A model generated the notes under the pieces. It searched no databases. It was not told the origin of the DNA and saw only the letters and a list, made by a program, of their open reading frames with translations. Below are positions 7,089-13,380 of a DNA stretch of 13,380 nucleotides, one piece after another (position 1 is the first letter of the stretch; every line of letters begins with the position of its first letter). A program made the translations under genes and the position numbers. Location of the stretch: NCBI GenBank assembly GCA_026707335.1, contig JAPOXB010000044.1, forward strand, positions 1 through 13,380, in the 5' to 3' direction. The stretch comes from Chloroflexota bacterium. GTDB lineage: Bacteria > Chloroflexota > Dehalococcoidia > Bin125.

Positions 7089-9575
7089 TCAGTAGAGCGC
7101 GTTGTCGGCGGCGAGCGCGGCGATGCGCGCGTCGCTGAAACCGAGCTCGCCCTGCAGGACCTCCATCGTGTGCTCGCCCCACTTGGGCGCGCGGCGCAGC
7201 GGCAGGCGCTCCCCGTTCCAGAGGATCGGCTCCTCCTGCACCATCGCCGTGACGCCCACCTCCAGGTCGACCTCCCGGTAGTCGGCGCGCATCGCGGCGT
7301 CCCGGGTGAGCAGATCCCGCAGCGTCTCGACGGGGCTGGCCGGCACGCCCGACGCCTGCAGGACGGCGGCGGCGGTCCAGTGGTCGCGGCCCCGCGTCCA
7401 GTCCGACAGCGCCGCCTCGATGCGCGCCTCCTCCGCCCGCCTATCGGCGATGCCCGCCAGATCGGGGCGGCCGATCGTCTCGGTGAGGCGCGCCCAATCG
7501 GCGTCGTCGCGGCAGGCGATCGCGACCCAGGTGTCGTCCTCGGCCGCTGGGAACAGGCCGTGCGGGACGAAGCGCCGAGAGCGGTTGCCCAAGCGCGGGG
7601 CCGCGACGCCGTTGTTGAGATACTCCACCAGCTCCGTGTCCAGCAGGTGCAGCGCCGACTCGAACTGCGACAGCTCGAGCGACTGCCCCTCGCCCGTACT
7701 CTCCCGCTGCAGCAGCGCCGCCATGATCATCAGCGCTCCGAAGTACGGCACCGTGAAGTCGGTGTGCAGGGCGCCGAGCCCGCCGGGGATGCCGTCGGGA
7801 AAGCCGGTCAGCGCCGCCAGCCCCGACATCGCCACGATGCCGTTGCCGTACGAGCGCCAGTCCTTATGCGGGCCGAAGGTGCCCATCACGGCCATGTTGG
7901 CCAGGATCACGCGCGGGTTGAGGGCGCGCAGCCCCTCGTAGCCGATGCCCCACTTGTCGAGCCGGTCTGGCGTGTAGTTCGCCGTCACGACGTCGGCCGT
8001 GGCCAGCAGGTCGCGCACGGCGGCCAGCCCCTCGGCCGAGTTCAGGTTCAGCGTGACGGCGCGCTTGTTGACGTTGACGTCGTTGAACTGGCCGTTGGTG
8101 TCGTAGCTCATCTCCTCGCCGGGCTGCACGCCGATGTATCGGATCGGGTCGGTGCGGTAGTCCGACTCGACCTTGATCACGTCGGCGCCGAGGTCGGCGA
8201 GCAGGCGGGTGCAAAGGGTGCCGGCGATGGCCCAGGTGAAATCGACGATGCGCACGCCGGCCAGCGGCTGCCGGGGGTCGGCCACGCCGTTGCGGGCCGC
8301 CGCCCGAGGACGCTCCCGCCGGGCCGGTGGCGGCGCATCCGCGGCCGGACCCGCCCCAGCGGCGATGCCGTCCGCGAACAGCGCATCGATCTCGCCCGCG
8401 CTCAGGCCGCCCAGCTCGGCCAGCGCCTCCCCCGTGTGCTCGCCCAGCCCCGGCGCGCGGCGCGGTGGCGAGGCCCACTTGTCGGAGAGGAACGGCGTGC
8501 GCGGCAGGCGCAGCGTCGCGCCGGCGACGGGGTCCTCCACGTCGTGGAAGAACTCGCGCGCGGCGAGGTGCTCGTTGACCGCGAGGTCGGCGAGGCCGTT
8601 GATCGGCATGACGAGCAGGCCGCGCGCCTGCCCCTCGCGGCAGAGATCCGCCTGGTCGATCGCCGCGCAGAGCCGCTTCACGATCCCGGCCGCGTCCTTG
8701 TGGTGGTCGGCCCGGTATTGCATGCTCTCCCACTTCGGATCGCGCAGCGACGTATCGCCGAGGGTCTCCTCGACCCACTCGGTGAACTTGAACCAGTTGG
8801 GGGGATGGACGGTGAACGAGGTCCATTTGCCGTCGCGGCTGAGGTAGGCGATGTGGCCGGAGATGCGCTGCTTGCGGCTGGGCGCCTCGCGATGCCAGTG
8901 CCAGTAGTTCGCGTTGGCGGTCTGCAGCGTCGTGAAGTTGACCGCCTCCTGCATGCTCAGCACCACGTGCCCGCCCGCGTGCCCCGCCCGCGCGGCGGCG
9001 ACCAGCGCCAGGGCAGCCTGGGCCGCCGTGATCGACGCCTGCCGGTAGGCGAGCTGCCCGGCGGGGTAGTGGGGCGGCTCCTCCCCCGGACCGTTCAGCG
9101 TGACGTGGCCGCCCGCCGCCATGGCGATGAGGTCCGTCGCGACATGCTCCGGATCGCCGCGGCGGAAGACTGTCTCGACGAAGCCCGGGCCGCCGCCCGC
9201 GGGGTCGCGCAGGGCGGCGAAGAAGGAGCGTCCGGCCGGCCGCACGTTGAGCGGTCCGATGACGACGTCGACCGCCGGCAGCAGCCGCGTGACGACGCCC
9301 CAGGCCGCCGCCCGATCGAGGTCCAGCGCCAGCGAGCGCTTGCCCGCGTTCAAGAGCAGGTGCGCCAGCGCCCGCTCCACCCCCTCCTCCTCCCGGCCGT
9401 CCGGGCCCGCGAGGAACGGGGGCCGGCCGCGCAGGTCGTCGCCGGCGCGGTGCTCCACGCGGACGACGTCGGCGCCCAACTCGCCCAGCATGCGGGCGGC
9501 CTGGGCGGTGGCCTCGTCGCCGAGGTCGAGCACGGTCACGTCGGACAGGGGCAGGTCCGGCGCTGATTCGGGCAT
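7089..9575 (-). CDS. Tandem-domain family III CoA transferase (CaiB/BaiF)
   Basis: Moves CoA between carboxylic acids through an aspartyl-CoA thioester intermediate. The 828 residues contain two family III domains; usual members have one (about 400). Domain 1 is about residues 8-400, then an Ala/Pro/Arg linker (402-436), then domain 2 (438-828). Both halves show the 'ADVV/IKVE' nucleotide-fold strand (35-41; 464-470) and end in the '...PLRRAPKWGEHT' / 'SPPRRAPGLGEHT' motif (368-381; 791-803). Domain 2 carries the catalytic Asp606 in 'HTDFTVPYFG', 22 residues before 'TGEGQ' as in formyl-CoA transferase. The same position of domain 1 is Tyr177, with no Asp nearby, so domain 1 looks non-catalytic. 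ATG at 9575 is set by GGAGGA (complement of 9584-9589, spacing 8); the frame stays open upstream but reads as Arg/Ser-rich shadow sequence. Substrate unknown. It starts 79 bases after the polymerase gene, with no clear terminator between. Confidence 0.93.
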   Translation of the reverse strand: MPESAPDLPLSDVTVLDLGDEATAQAARMLGELGADVVRVEHRAGDDLRGRPPFLAGPDGREEEGVERALAHLLLNAGKRSLALDLDRAAAWGVVTRLLPAVDVVIGPLNVRPAGRSFFAALRDPAGGGPGFVETVFRRGDPEHVATDLIAMAAGGHVTLNGPGEEPPHYPAGQLAYRQASITAAQAALALVAAARAGHAGGHVVLSMQEAVNFTTLQTANANYWHWHREAPSRKQRISGHIAYLSRDGKWTSFTVHPPNWFKFTEWVEETLGDTSLRDPKWESMQYRADHHKDAAGIVKRLCAAIDQADLCREGQARGLLVMPINGLADLAVNEHLAAREFFHDVEDPVAGATLRLPRTPFLSDKWASPPRRAPGLGEHTGEALAELGGLSAGEIDALFADGIAAGAGPAADAPPPARRERPRAAARNGVADPRQPLAGVRIVDFTWAIAGTLCTRLLADLGADVIKVESDYRTDPIRYIGVQPGEEMSYDTNGQFNDVNVNKRAVTLNLNSAEGLAAVRDLLATADVVTANYTPDRLDKWGIGYEGLRALNPRVILANMAVMGTFGPHKDWRSYGNGIVAMSGLAALTGFPDGIPGGLGALHTDFTVPYFGALMIMAALLQRESTGEGQSLELSQFESALHLLDTELVEYLNNGVAAPRLGNRSRRFVPHGLFPAAEDDTWVAIACRDDADWARLTETIGRPDLAGIADRRAEEARIEAALSDWTRGRDHWTAAAVLQASGVPASPVETLRDLLTRDAAMRADYREVDLEVGVTAMVQEEPILWNGERLPLRRAPKWGEHTMEVLQGELGFSDARIAALAADNALY

Positions 9576-9583
9576 CCGGGGGA

Positions 9584-9589
9584 TCCTCC
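9584..9589 (-). promoter_or_regulatory. Ribosome binding site fixing the CoA transferase start
   Basis: GGAGGA on the minus strand, 8 bases before ATG 9575. The other in-frame ATG (9626) has GAGG directly touching it, too close to work, and the frame beyond it overlaps the polymerase gene with non-family sequence. This decides the start in favour of 'MPESAPDL'. Confidence 0.8.
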
Positions 9590-9654
9590 GGGGGAGAAGG
9601 CTACACCGGAGCCGGGTCGCGTTCATCCTCGCTGGGAGAACTGGTCGCGGCGCC

Positions 9655-12600
9655 TCAGCCCCACGACTTCCCGGACGGGGTGAAGAAGGCCTCCGCCGGG
9701 ACGACCTCGTGGATCTCCGCTGCGACGAGCGTGCGCTGTTCGCCCGCCCGCGTCTCCAGCGCGCCCCGCACGCGCAGGAACGGCGCCGTGCGGATGGCCT
9801 CCCGGCGGCGCTCGCCCAGGGCCGCGCCGACGAGCACGTTGACCATGCCGAACTCGTCCTCCAGCAGCAGGAAGATGATGCCGCGCGCCGTGTGCGGCCG
9901 CTGCCGGCAGACGACCAGCCCCGCGATCTCCACCTGCGCTCCCGCCGGGAGGGCCTGTGCATGCCGGCTCGAGGCGACCCCCTCGCCCAGCGCCGGCCGC
10001 AGGAACTGCATGGGGTGCGCGTCGGGCGAGAGGGCGAGCAGGGCGTAGTCGGCGGTCATGCGCTGGAAGGCGTCGAAGTCGGGCAGGGCGACTTCGTCCT
10101 GGCCCGTGGGGAGCGGCAGGCGGAGTTGTCGCGGCGGGCTCGCGGCGGACTGCCGCAGCAAGGCTCGCGACATCCCCTCCCCGAACAGCCCCAACTGCCA
10201 GAGCAACTCGCGCCGGTTGAGCCCGAAGGCGTCGAACGCGCCCACCCGGATCAAGTGCGCCGTGCTCTCCCGCGGCAGCCCGGTGCGCTGCACGAAGTCG
10301 AACAGCGAGCGGTAGTCGCCCTCGCGGGTGCGCTCCACCAGGATGCGCGCGCCGCCGGCCGCGCCCACCCCGCGCACGTAGCCCAGCCCCACCCGCACGG
10401 CGCTCACGCCGTCGCCCCGCGGCTCCGCGACGGTGCAGGCCGCCAAGCTCGCGTTGACGTCGGGCCGCAGCACCTCGACGTCGTGGCGCCGGGCGTCGTT
10501 GGTGAGGACGTGGGGCGGGTAGAAGCCCATGGGCTGGTTGTTCAGCAGCGCGCAGTAGAACGGCGCCGGGTGGTAGCGCTTGAGCCAGGTCGACTGGTAG
10601 GCGAGCAGCCCGAAGGCCGCGCCGTGACTCTTGGGGAAGCCGAACTCCGCGAAGCCCAGCAGGTTCTGGAACATGCGCGCAGCGGTGGCGGGGGGCACGC
10701 CGCGCGCGCGCGCGCCGCTCATGAACCGCGCCTCGTAGCGCTGCATCGCCGCCAGCGAGCGCTTGCGGCTCATGGCGCGGCGGAACTGCTCGGCCTCGCC
10801 GGCGCTGAAGCCGCCCATCGCCCGGGCGACCTCGACCACCTGCTCCTGGAACAGCACCACGCCCAGCGACTCCGCCAGGATCGCATCGACGCAGGGGTGC
10901 ACGGGGGGCGGGCGGTAGCGCCCGCCCTGGGCGCGCTGCTTCTCCCGCTCGCGCACGTAGGGGTTCACCGCCCCGCCCACGATGGGCCCCGGCCGCACGA
11001 TGGAGACCTGCACGGTGATGTCGTCGAGCGAGCGGGGCTGCGTGCGCGGCAGCATGGCGATCTGGGCGCGCGACTCGATCTGGAAGACGCCCACGGTGTC
11101 GCCGCGGCAGATGTCGTCGTAGACGGCGGCGTCGGCGAAGTCGATGCGCGACAGGTCCACGGGGCGCGCCCCCTGCTCCGCGATCAGCCCCACGGCCTCC
11201 TCGACCATGGAAAGCATGCCAAGGGCGAGGAAGTCGATCTTGACCATGCGGGCGTCGTCGATGCTGTCCTTGTCCCAGTGGCAGAGGTAGCGGTTGGGCC
11301 AGGCGGCGGGTTGGCAGGGCACGTAGTCGATCAGCGGCCGGGAGGAGATCACCATCCCCCCCACGTGCTGCGAGAGATGGCGCGGGAAGCCCGCCAGTTG
11401 TTGCGCCAGATCGGCCAAGTCGCGCCAGCCGCGCGCGCCGGCGCGATCGGCGGATTGCGGGTCGCGGGCGAGGGCGGCGGGGAGCTCGCCGGCGCCCTCG
11501 TAGGGGGTGGCGCGCTTGGCCAGCCGGTCGAGTTCGGCCGCGGGCAGGCCCAGCGCCTTGCCCACGTCGCGGATGGCGCTGCGCAGCCGGTAGGTGGGGA
11601 AGATCGCGACCAGGGCCGCGTGCTCCTTGCCCCAGCGCTCGTGCACCCGTTCGATCAGCCGCTCGCGGATGTCGCGCGGGAAGTCCAGGTCGATGTCGGG
11701 CAGGGTGCGCATGTCCTCGTTGAGGAAGCGGTGGACCGTGAGCTGGTTGGCGATCGGGTCGATGTGCGAGAGGCCGATCAAGTAACAGACGATCGAGGCC
11801 ACCGAGGAGCCGCGCCCGCGTCCGGGGGGCAGGCCGGCCAGCGCGCGCGCGCTGCCCGGCCCCCGCACCTCGCGGGCGACCTCGTGCGCGAGCGTGAAGA
11901 TCTCGTGATAGATAAGGAAGAAGCCGCTCAACTGCTGCCGCTCGATGACGCGCAACTCGTGCGTCAGGCGCGCCTCCGCGCGCTCCTGCTCGGGGCTGCC
12001 GGCGTAGCGGTCGCGCAGGCGCGCCCAGCAAACCGCCGACAACTCCTCGTGCGGGCTGCGCCCGTCCGGCAGGGGGGGCGCGGGCAGCGTGTAGCCCATG
12101 TCCTGCGTGATGTCGAACGTGCAGCGCCGGGCGATGCGCACCGAGTTGGCGGCGGCGTCGGGGTGGTAGGAGGCGAAGCGCCGGGCCTGCTCGGCCGGCG
12201 GGCGCAGGAAGAACTCCGCGTTGGGACGGCGCTCGCGGTGGCACTCGTCCAGCGTCATGCGGTGCTTGATCGCGACCAGCACGTCCTGCAGGCGGCTCCG
12301 GTCGCGCTGGTGGTAGTGCACGTTGCCCGTGCCCACCACCCCCACGCCCGCCGCCGCCGCCAGCCACACGAGCGCCCGGTTGCGCGGGCGGTCGTTGAAT
12401 ACCAGGTTGTCCTGCAACTCGACGAAGACGTTGTCGGCGCCGAACCACTCGATCAGTCGCCGGAGCTCGGCGGCCGCGTCGCGCAGGCGGCCGGCCTCGA
12501 CCAGACGGGGGATGCGGGACGTGCGACAGCCGCTGAGCACGATCAGCCCCTCGCTGTGCGGCGCCAGCTGATCGATGGGCAGGCAGGGGTCCAGCCGCCG

Positions 12601-13146
12601 CGCCTCTTTGCCGGCGTCGCTCTCCTCCTGCAGGCCGAAGGCGAGGCTGGAGAGGCGGCAGAGGTTGGCGTAGCCGCGCTGATTCTCGGCCAGCAGGGTG
12701 AGGTGGGAACGGCGCGGCAGGGCGACGGCGTCGCCGTCCGCCGCCGCATCGGGCGGGTGCGACAGCGTCAGTTCCAGGCCCGTGATGGGGCGCAGCCCGG
12801 CCTCCTTGGCCGCGCGGGCGAACTCCATCGCGCCGAACAGGCCGTCGTGGTCGGTGAGCGCCAGCGCGCGATGCCCCTGCGCCCGCGCCGTCTCGACCAG
12901 TTCGTCGATGCTCGACGCGCCCTCCAACAGCGAGTAGTTGGAGTGCGCATGCAGCTCCACGTAGGGAGCGCCGTCGAGCGCATCCGGGGGCAGGGGATCG
13001 GGGGCGTCGCGCGGGGCCAGGGAGCGGGGCGTGTCGGGCTCCAGCCCCTGCTCCAGATCCCGCCGCCGCTCCTCCCAGCGACGCCAGCGCCGGGCCTCCG
13101 CGGGGCCGGGATCGGGCTGGGCGTGGACGTCGGTCCCCGTGCCCAT
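9655..13146 (-). CDS. dnaE2: Error-prone DNA polymerase III alpha subunit DnaE2 (ImuC)
   Basis: C-family DNA polymerase for translesion synthesis in the SOS mutasome, 1163 residues. After a charged, Arg/Trp-rich 60-residue N-terminal extension comes a PHP domain (62 to about 300) with 'ELHAHSNYSLLEG' and 'LTDHDGLFG'. The polymerase palm follows, with catalytic Asp486 and Asp488 in 'PDIDLDFP' and Asp638 in 'KIDFLAL', and 'GRGRGSS' (442-448) ahead of it. Next are 'FPRHLSQHVGG' (587-597), 'VGVFQIESRAQ' (685-695) and 'GVVLFQEQVVEVA' (762-774), which are DnaE2-type rather than DnaE1-type. A helix-hairpin-helix region spans about 917-975, and an OB-fold 1070-1147 contains 'GLVVCRQRPHTARGI', a DnaE2 hallmark. 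'QLRLPL' (1007-1012) is a candidate beta-clamp motif. ATG 13146 has AGAGGAA 7 bases upstream. It lies 20 bases after an ImuB/DUF6504-like gene, the standard partnership. Any LexA box would be outside the window. Confidence 0.95.
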   Translation of the reverse strand: MGTGTDVHAQPDPGPAEARRWRRWEERRRDLEQGLEPDTPRSLAPRDAPDPLPPDALDGAPYVELHAHSNYSLLEGASSIDELVETARAQGHRALALTDHDGLFGAMEFARAAKEAGLRPITGLELTLSHPPDAAADGDAVALPRRSHLTLLAENQRGYANLCRLSSLAFGLQEESDAGKEARRLDPCLPIDQLAPHSEGLIVLSGCRTSRIPRLVEAGRLRDAAAELRRLIEWFGADNVFVELQDNLVFNDRPRNRALVWLAAAAGVGVVGTGNVHYHQRDRSRLQDVLVAIKHRMTLDECHRERRPNAEFFLRPPAEQARRFASYHPDAAANSVRIARRCTFDITQDMGYTLPAPPLPDGRSPHEELSAVCWARLRDRYAGSPEQERAEARLTHELRVIERQQLSGFFLIYHEIFTLAHEVAREVRGPGSARALAGLPPGRGRGSSVASIVCYLIGLSHIDPIANQLTVHRFLNEDMRTLPDIDLDFPRDIRERLIERVHERWGKEHAALVAIFPTYRLRSAIRDVGKALGLPAAELDRLAKRATPYEGAGELPAALARDPQSADRAGARGWRDLADLAQQLAGFPRHLSQHVGGMVISSRPLIDYVPCQPAAWPNRYLCHWDKDSIDDARMVKIDFLALGMLSMVEEAVGLIAEQGARPVDLSRIDFADAAVYDDICRGDTVGVFQIESRAQIAMLPRTQPRSLDDITVQVSIVRPGPIVGGAVNPYVREREKQRAQGGRYRPPPVHPCVDAILAESLGVVLFQEQVVEVARAMGGFSAGEAEQFRRAMSRKRSLAAMQRYEARFMSGARARGVPPATAARMFQNLLGFAEFGFPKSHGAAFGLLAYQSTWLKRYHPAPFYCALLNNQPMGFYPPHVLTNDARRHDVEVLRPDVNASLAACTVAEPRGDGVSAVRVGLGYVRGVGAAGGARILVERTREGDYRSLFDFVQRTGLPRESTAHLIRVGAFDAFGLNRRELLWQLGLFGEGMSRALLRQSAASPPRQLRLPLPTGQDEVALPDFDAFQRMTADYALLALSPDAHPMQFLRPALGEGVASSRHAQALPAGAQVEIAGLVVCRQRPHTARGIIFLLLEDEFGMVNVLVGAALGERRREAIRTAPFLRVRGALETRAGEQRTLVAAEIHEVVPAEAFFTPSGKSWG

Positions 13147-13153
13147 CGCAGTA

Positions 13154-13160
13154 TTCCTCT
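13154..13160 (-). promoter_or_regulatory. Ribosome binding site fixing the dnaE2 start
   Basis: AGAGGAA on the minus strand, 7 bases before ATG 13146 and within the 20-base gap after the upstream stop (13167-13169). The frame continues open to 13314, but that part overlaps the upstream gene in another frame and reads as Arg-rich shadow sequence. Confidence 0.8.
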
Positions 13161-13166
13161 TTCCTC

Positions 13167-13380
13167 TCAGTACTCCTGCGCGAACCAGGCGTCCGCCGCC
13201 GTCCCGGCGGCGCGCCCGCGGGCCGTGGCGTCGTCGGAGAAGCAGGTGAGGCGGCGGCCGTCGGCGAGGCGCAGTTGGTAGTAGGTGCGCCGCAGCGGCT
13301 GCTCGCGCCACCACTCCTCGGCGATGCGCCAGACCTGGTCGACGTCGCGGACCGCCACCGCCCGCGCCTGCCGTGGGAAG
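13167..13380 (-). CDS. C-terminal end of an ImuB-like or DUF6504 mutasome protein, 5' part missing
   Basis: The frame is open to the right edge, so only the last 70 or so residues are visible; a GTG at 13358 is not needed as a start. The readable tail contains 'QVWRIAEEWWREQPLRRTYYQ', then 'LADGRRLTCFSD' and ends 'AWFAQEY'. The pattern WR-(A/S)-(E/G)-WW---(R)RxYY-(x)-L-DG(R)xLxxF-D...W(F/Y) is the conserved C-terminal element of ImuB-type Y-family polymerases and of the small DUF6504 proteins encoded beside dnaE2. I cannot tell which from the tail alone. Its stop is 20 bases from the dnaE2 start, so they form one operon. Expected role: docking or scaffold protein of the translesion complex, working with DnaE2 and the beta clamp. 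Confidence 0.75.
   Translation of the reverse strand, partial: FPRQARAVAVRDVDQVWRIAEEWWREQPLRRTYYQLRLADGRRLTCFSDDATARGRAAGTAADAWFAQEY

Noticed and set aside
6873..9566. 897-residue open frame on the plus strand opposite the CoA transferase
   Set aside because: Same shadow effect; the minus-strand frame matches a known enzyme family across its whole length.
9576..9962. Upstream extension of the CoA transferase frame (129 residues)
   Set aside because: Overlaps the end of dnaE2, reads as Arg/Ser-rich sequence, and a good ribosome site supports the start at 9575.
9100..13281. 1393-residue open frame on the plus strand opposite dnaE2
   Set aside because: Arg/Ala/Gly/His-rich low-complexity translation with no family pattern. 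It is the mirror of a GC-rich gene in which stop codons are rare on the opposite strand.
13147..13314. Upstream extension of the dnaE2 frame (56 residues)
   Set aside because: Overlaps the ImuB/DUF6504-like gene, is Arg-rich, and the ribosome site at 13154-13160 supports the start at 13146.

Overview
The window is very GC-rich (about 70% by eye) and densely coded, with no RNA gene, insertion sequence, CRISPR array or gap above 300 bases. The gene content is typical of a GC-rich bacterium with a single outer membrane-free envelope: peptide-type ABC transporter, CaiB-type CoA transferase, acyl-CoA dehydrogenase, a wall-anchor-like surface protein, and an ImuB/DUF6504-DnaE2 mutasome pair. A Chloroflexota lineage (Dehalococcoidia or Thermomicrobia-like) fits best, with Actinomycetota as the alternative. 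This placement is an inference from gene content, not from a marker gene.

Layout. Bases 1-3617 on the plus strand carry three genes of an oligopeptide/nickel-type ABC importer: a substrate-binding protein cut by the left edge, then two permeases whose genes overlap by 4 bases. The binding protein and first permease are separated by about 110 bases holding two GC-rich stem-loops. No ATPase gene follows. The plus-strand block ends at 3617, where it meets the minus-strand block tail to tail; one CTAG supplies both stop codons.

Bases 3614-13380 are all minus strand. Read in the direction of transcription (right to left) the order is: the C-terminal end of an ImuB/DUF6504-type protein (cut by the right edge), an error-prone DNA polymerase DnaE2/ImuC 20 bases later, an 828-residue double-domain family III CoA transferase, a secreted and probably wall-anchored surface protein, an acyl-CoA dehydrogenase, and a DUF169 protein. 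Candidate terminators lie after the CoA transferase and after the surface protein, which splits the block into at least three transcription units: mutasome (perhaps with the CoA transferase), surface protein, and acyl-CoA dehydrogenase with DUF169.

How the genes work together. The importer genes would bring in a peptide or other small organic solute, using ATPases encoded elsewhere. The CoA transferase and acyl-CoA dehydrogenase are both steps of acyl-CoA catabolism (activation, then alpha-beta oxidation), but no substrate can be assigned. The mutasome pair performs SOS-type translesion synthesis. I see no convincing wholly new system. The most unusual points are the asymmetric active sites of the tandem CoA transferase, the relocated catalytic base of the dehydrogenase, the LPDAG-ended surface protein, and the poly-alanine linker of the binding protein.
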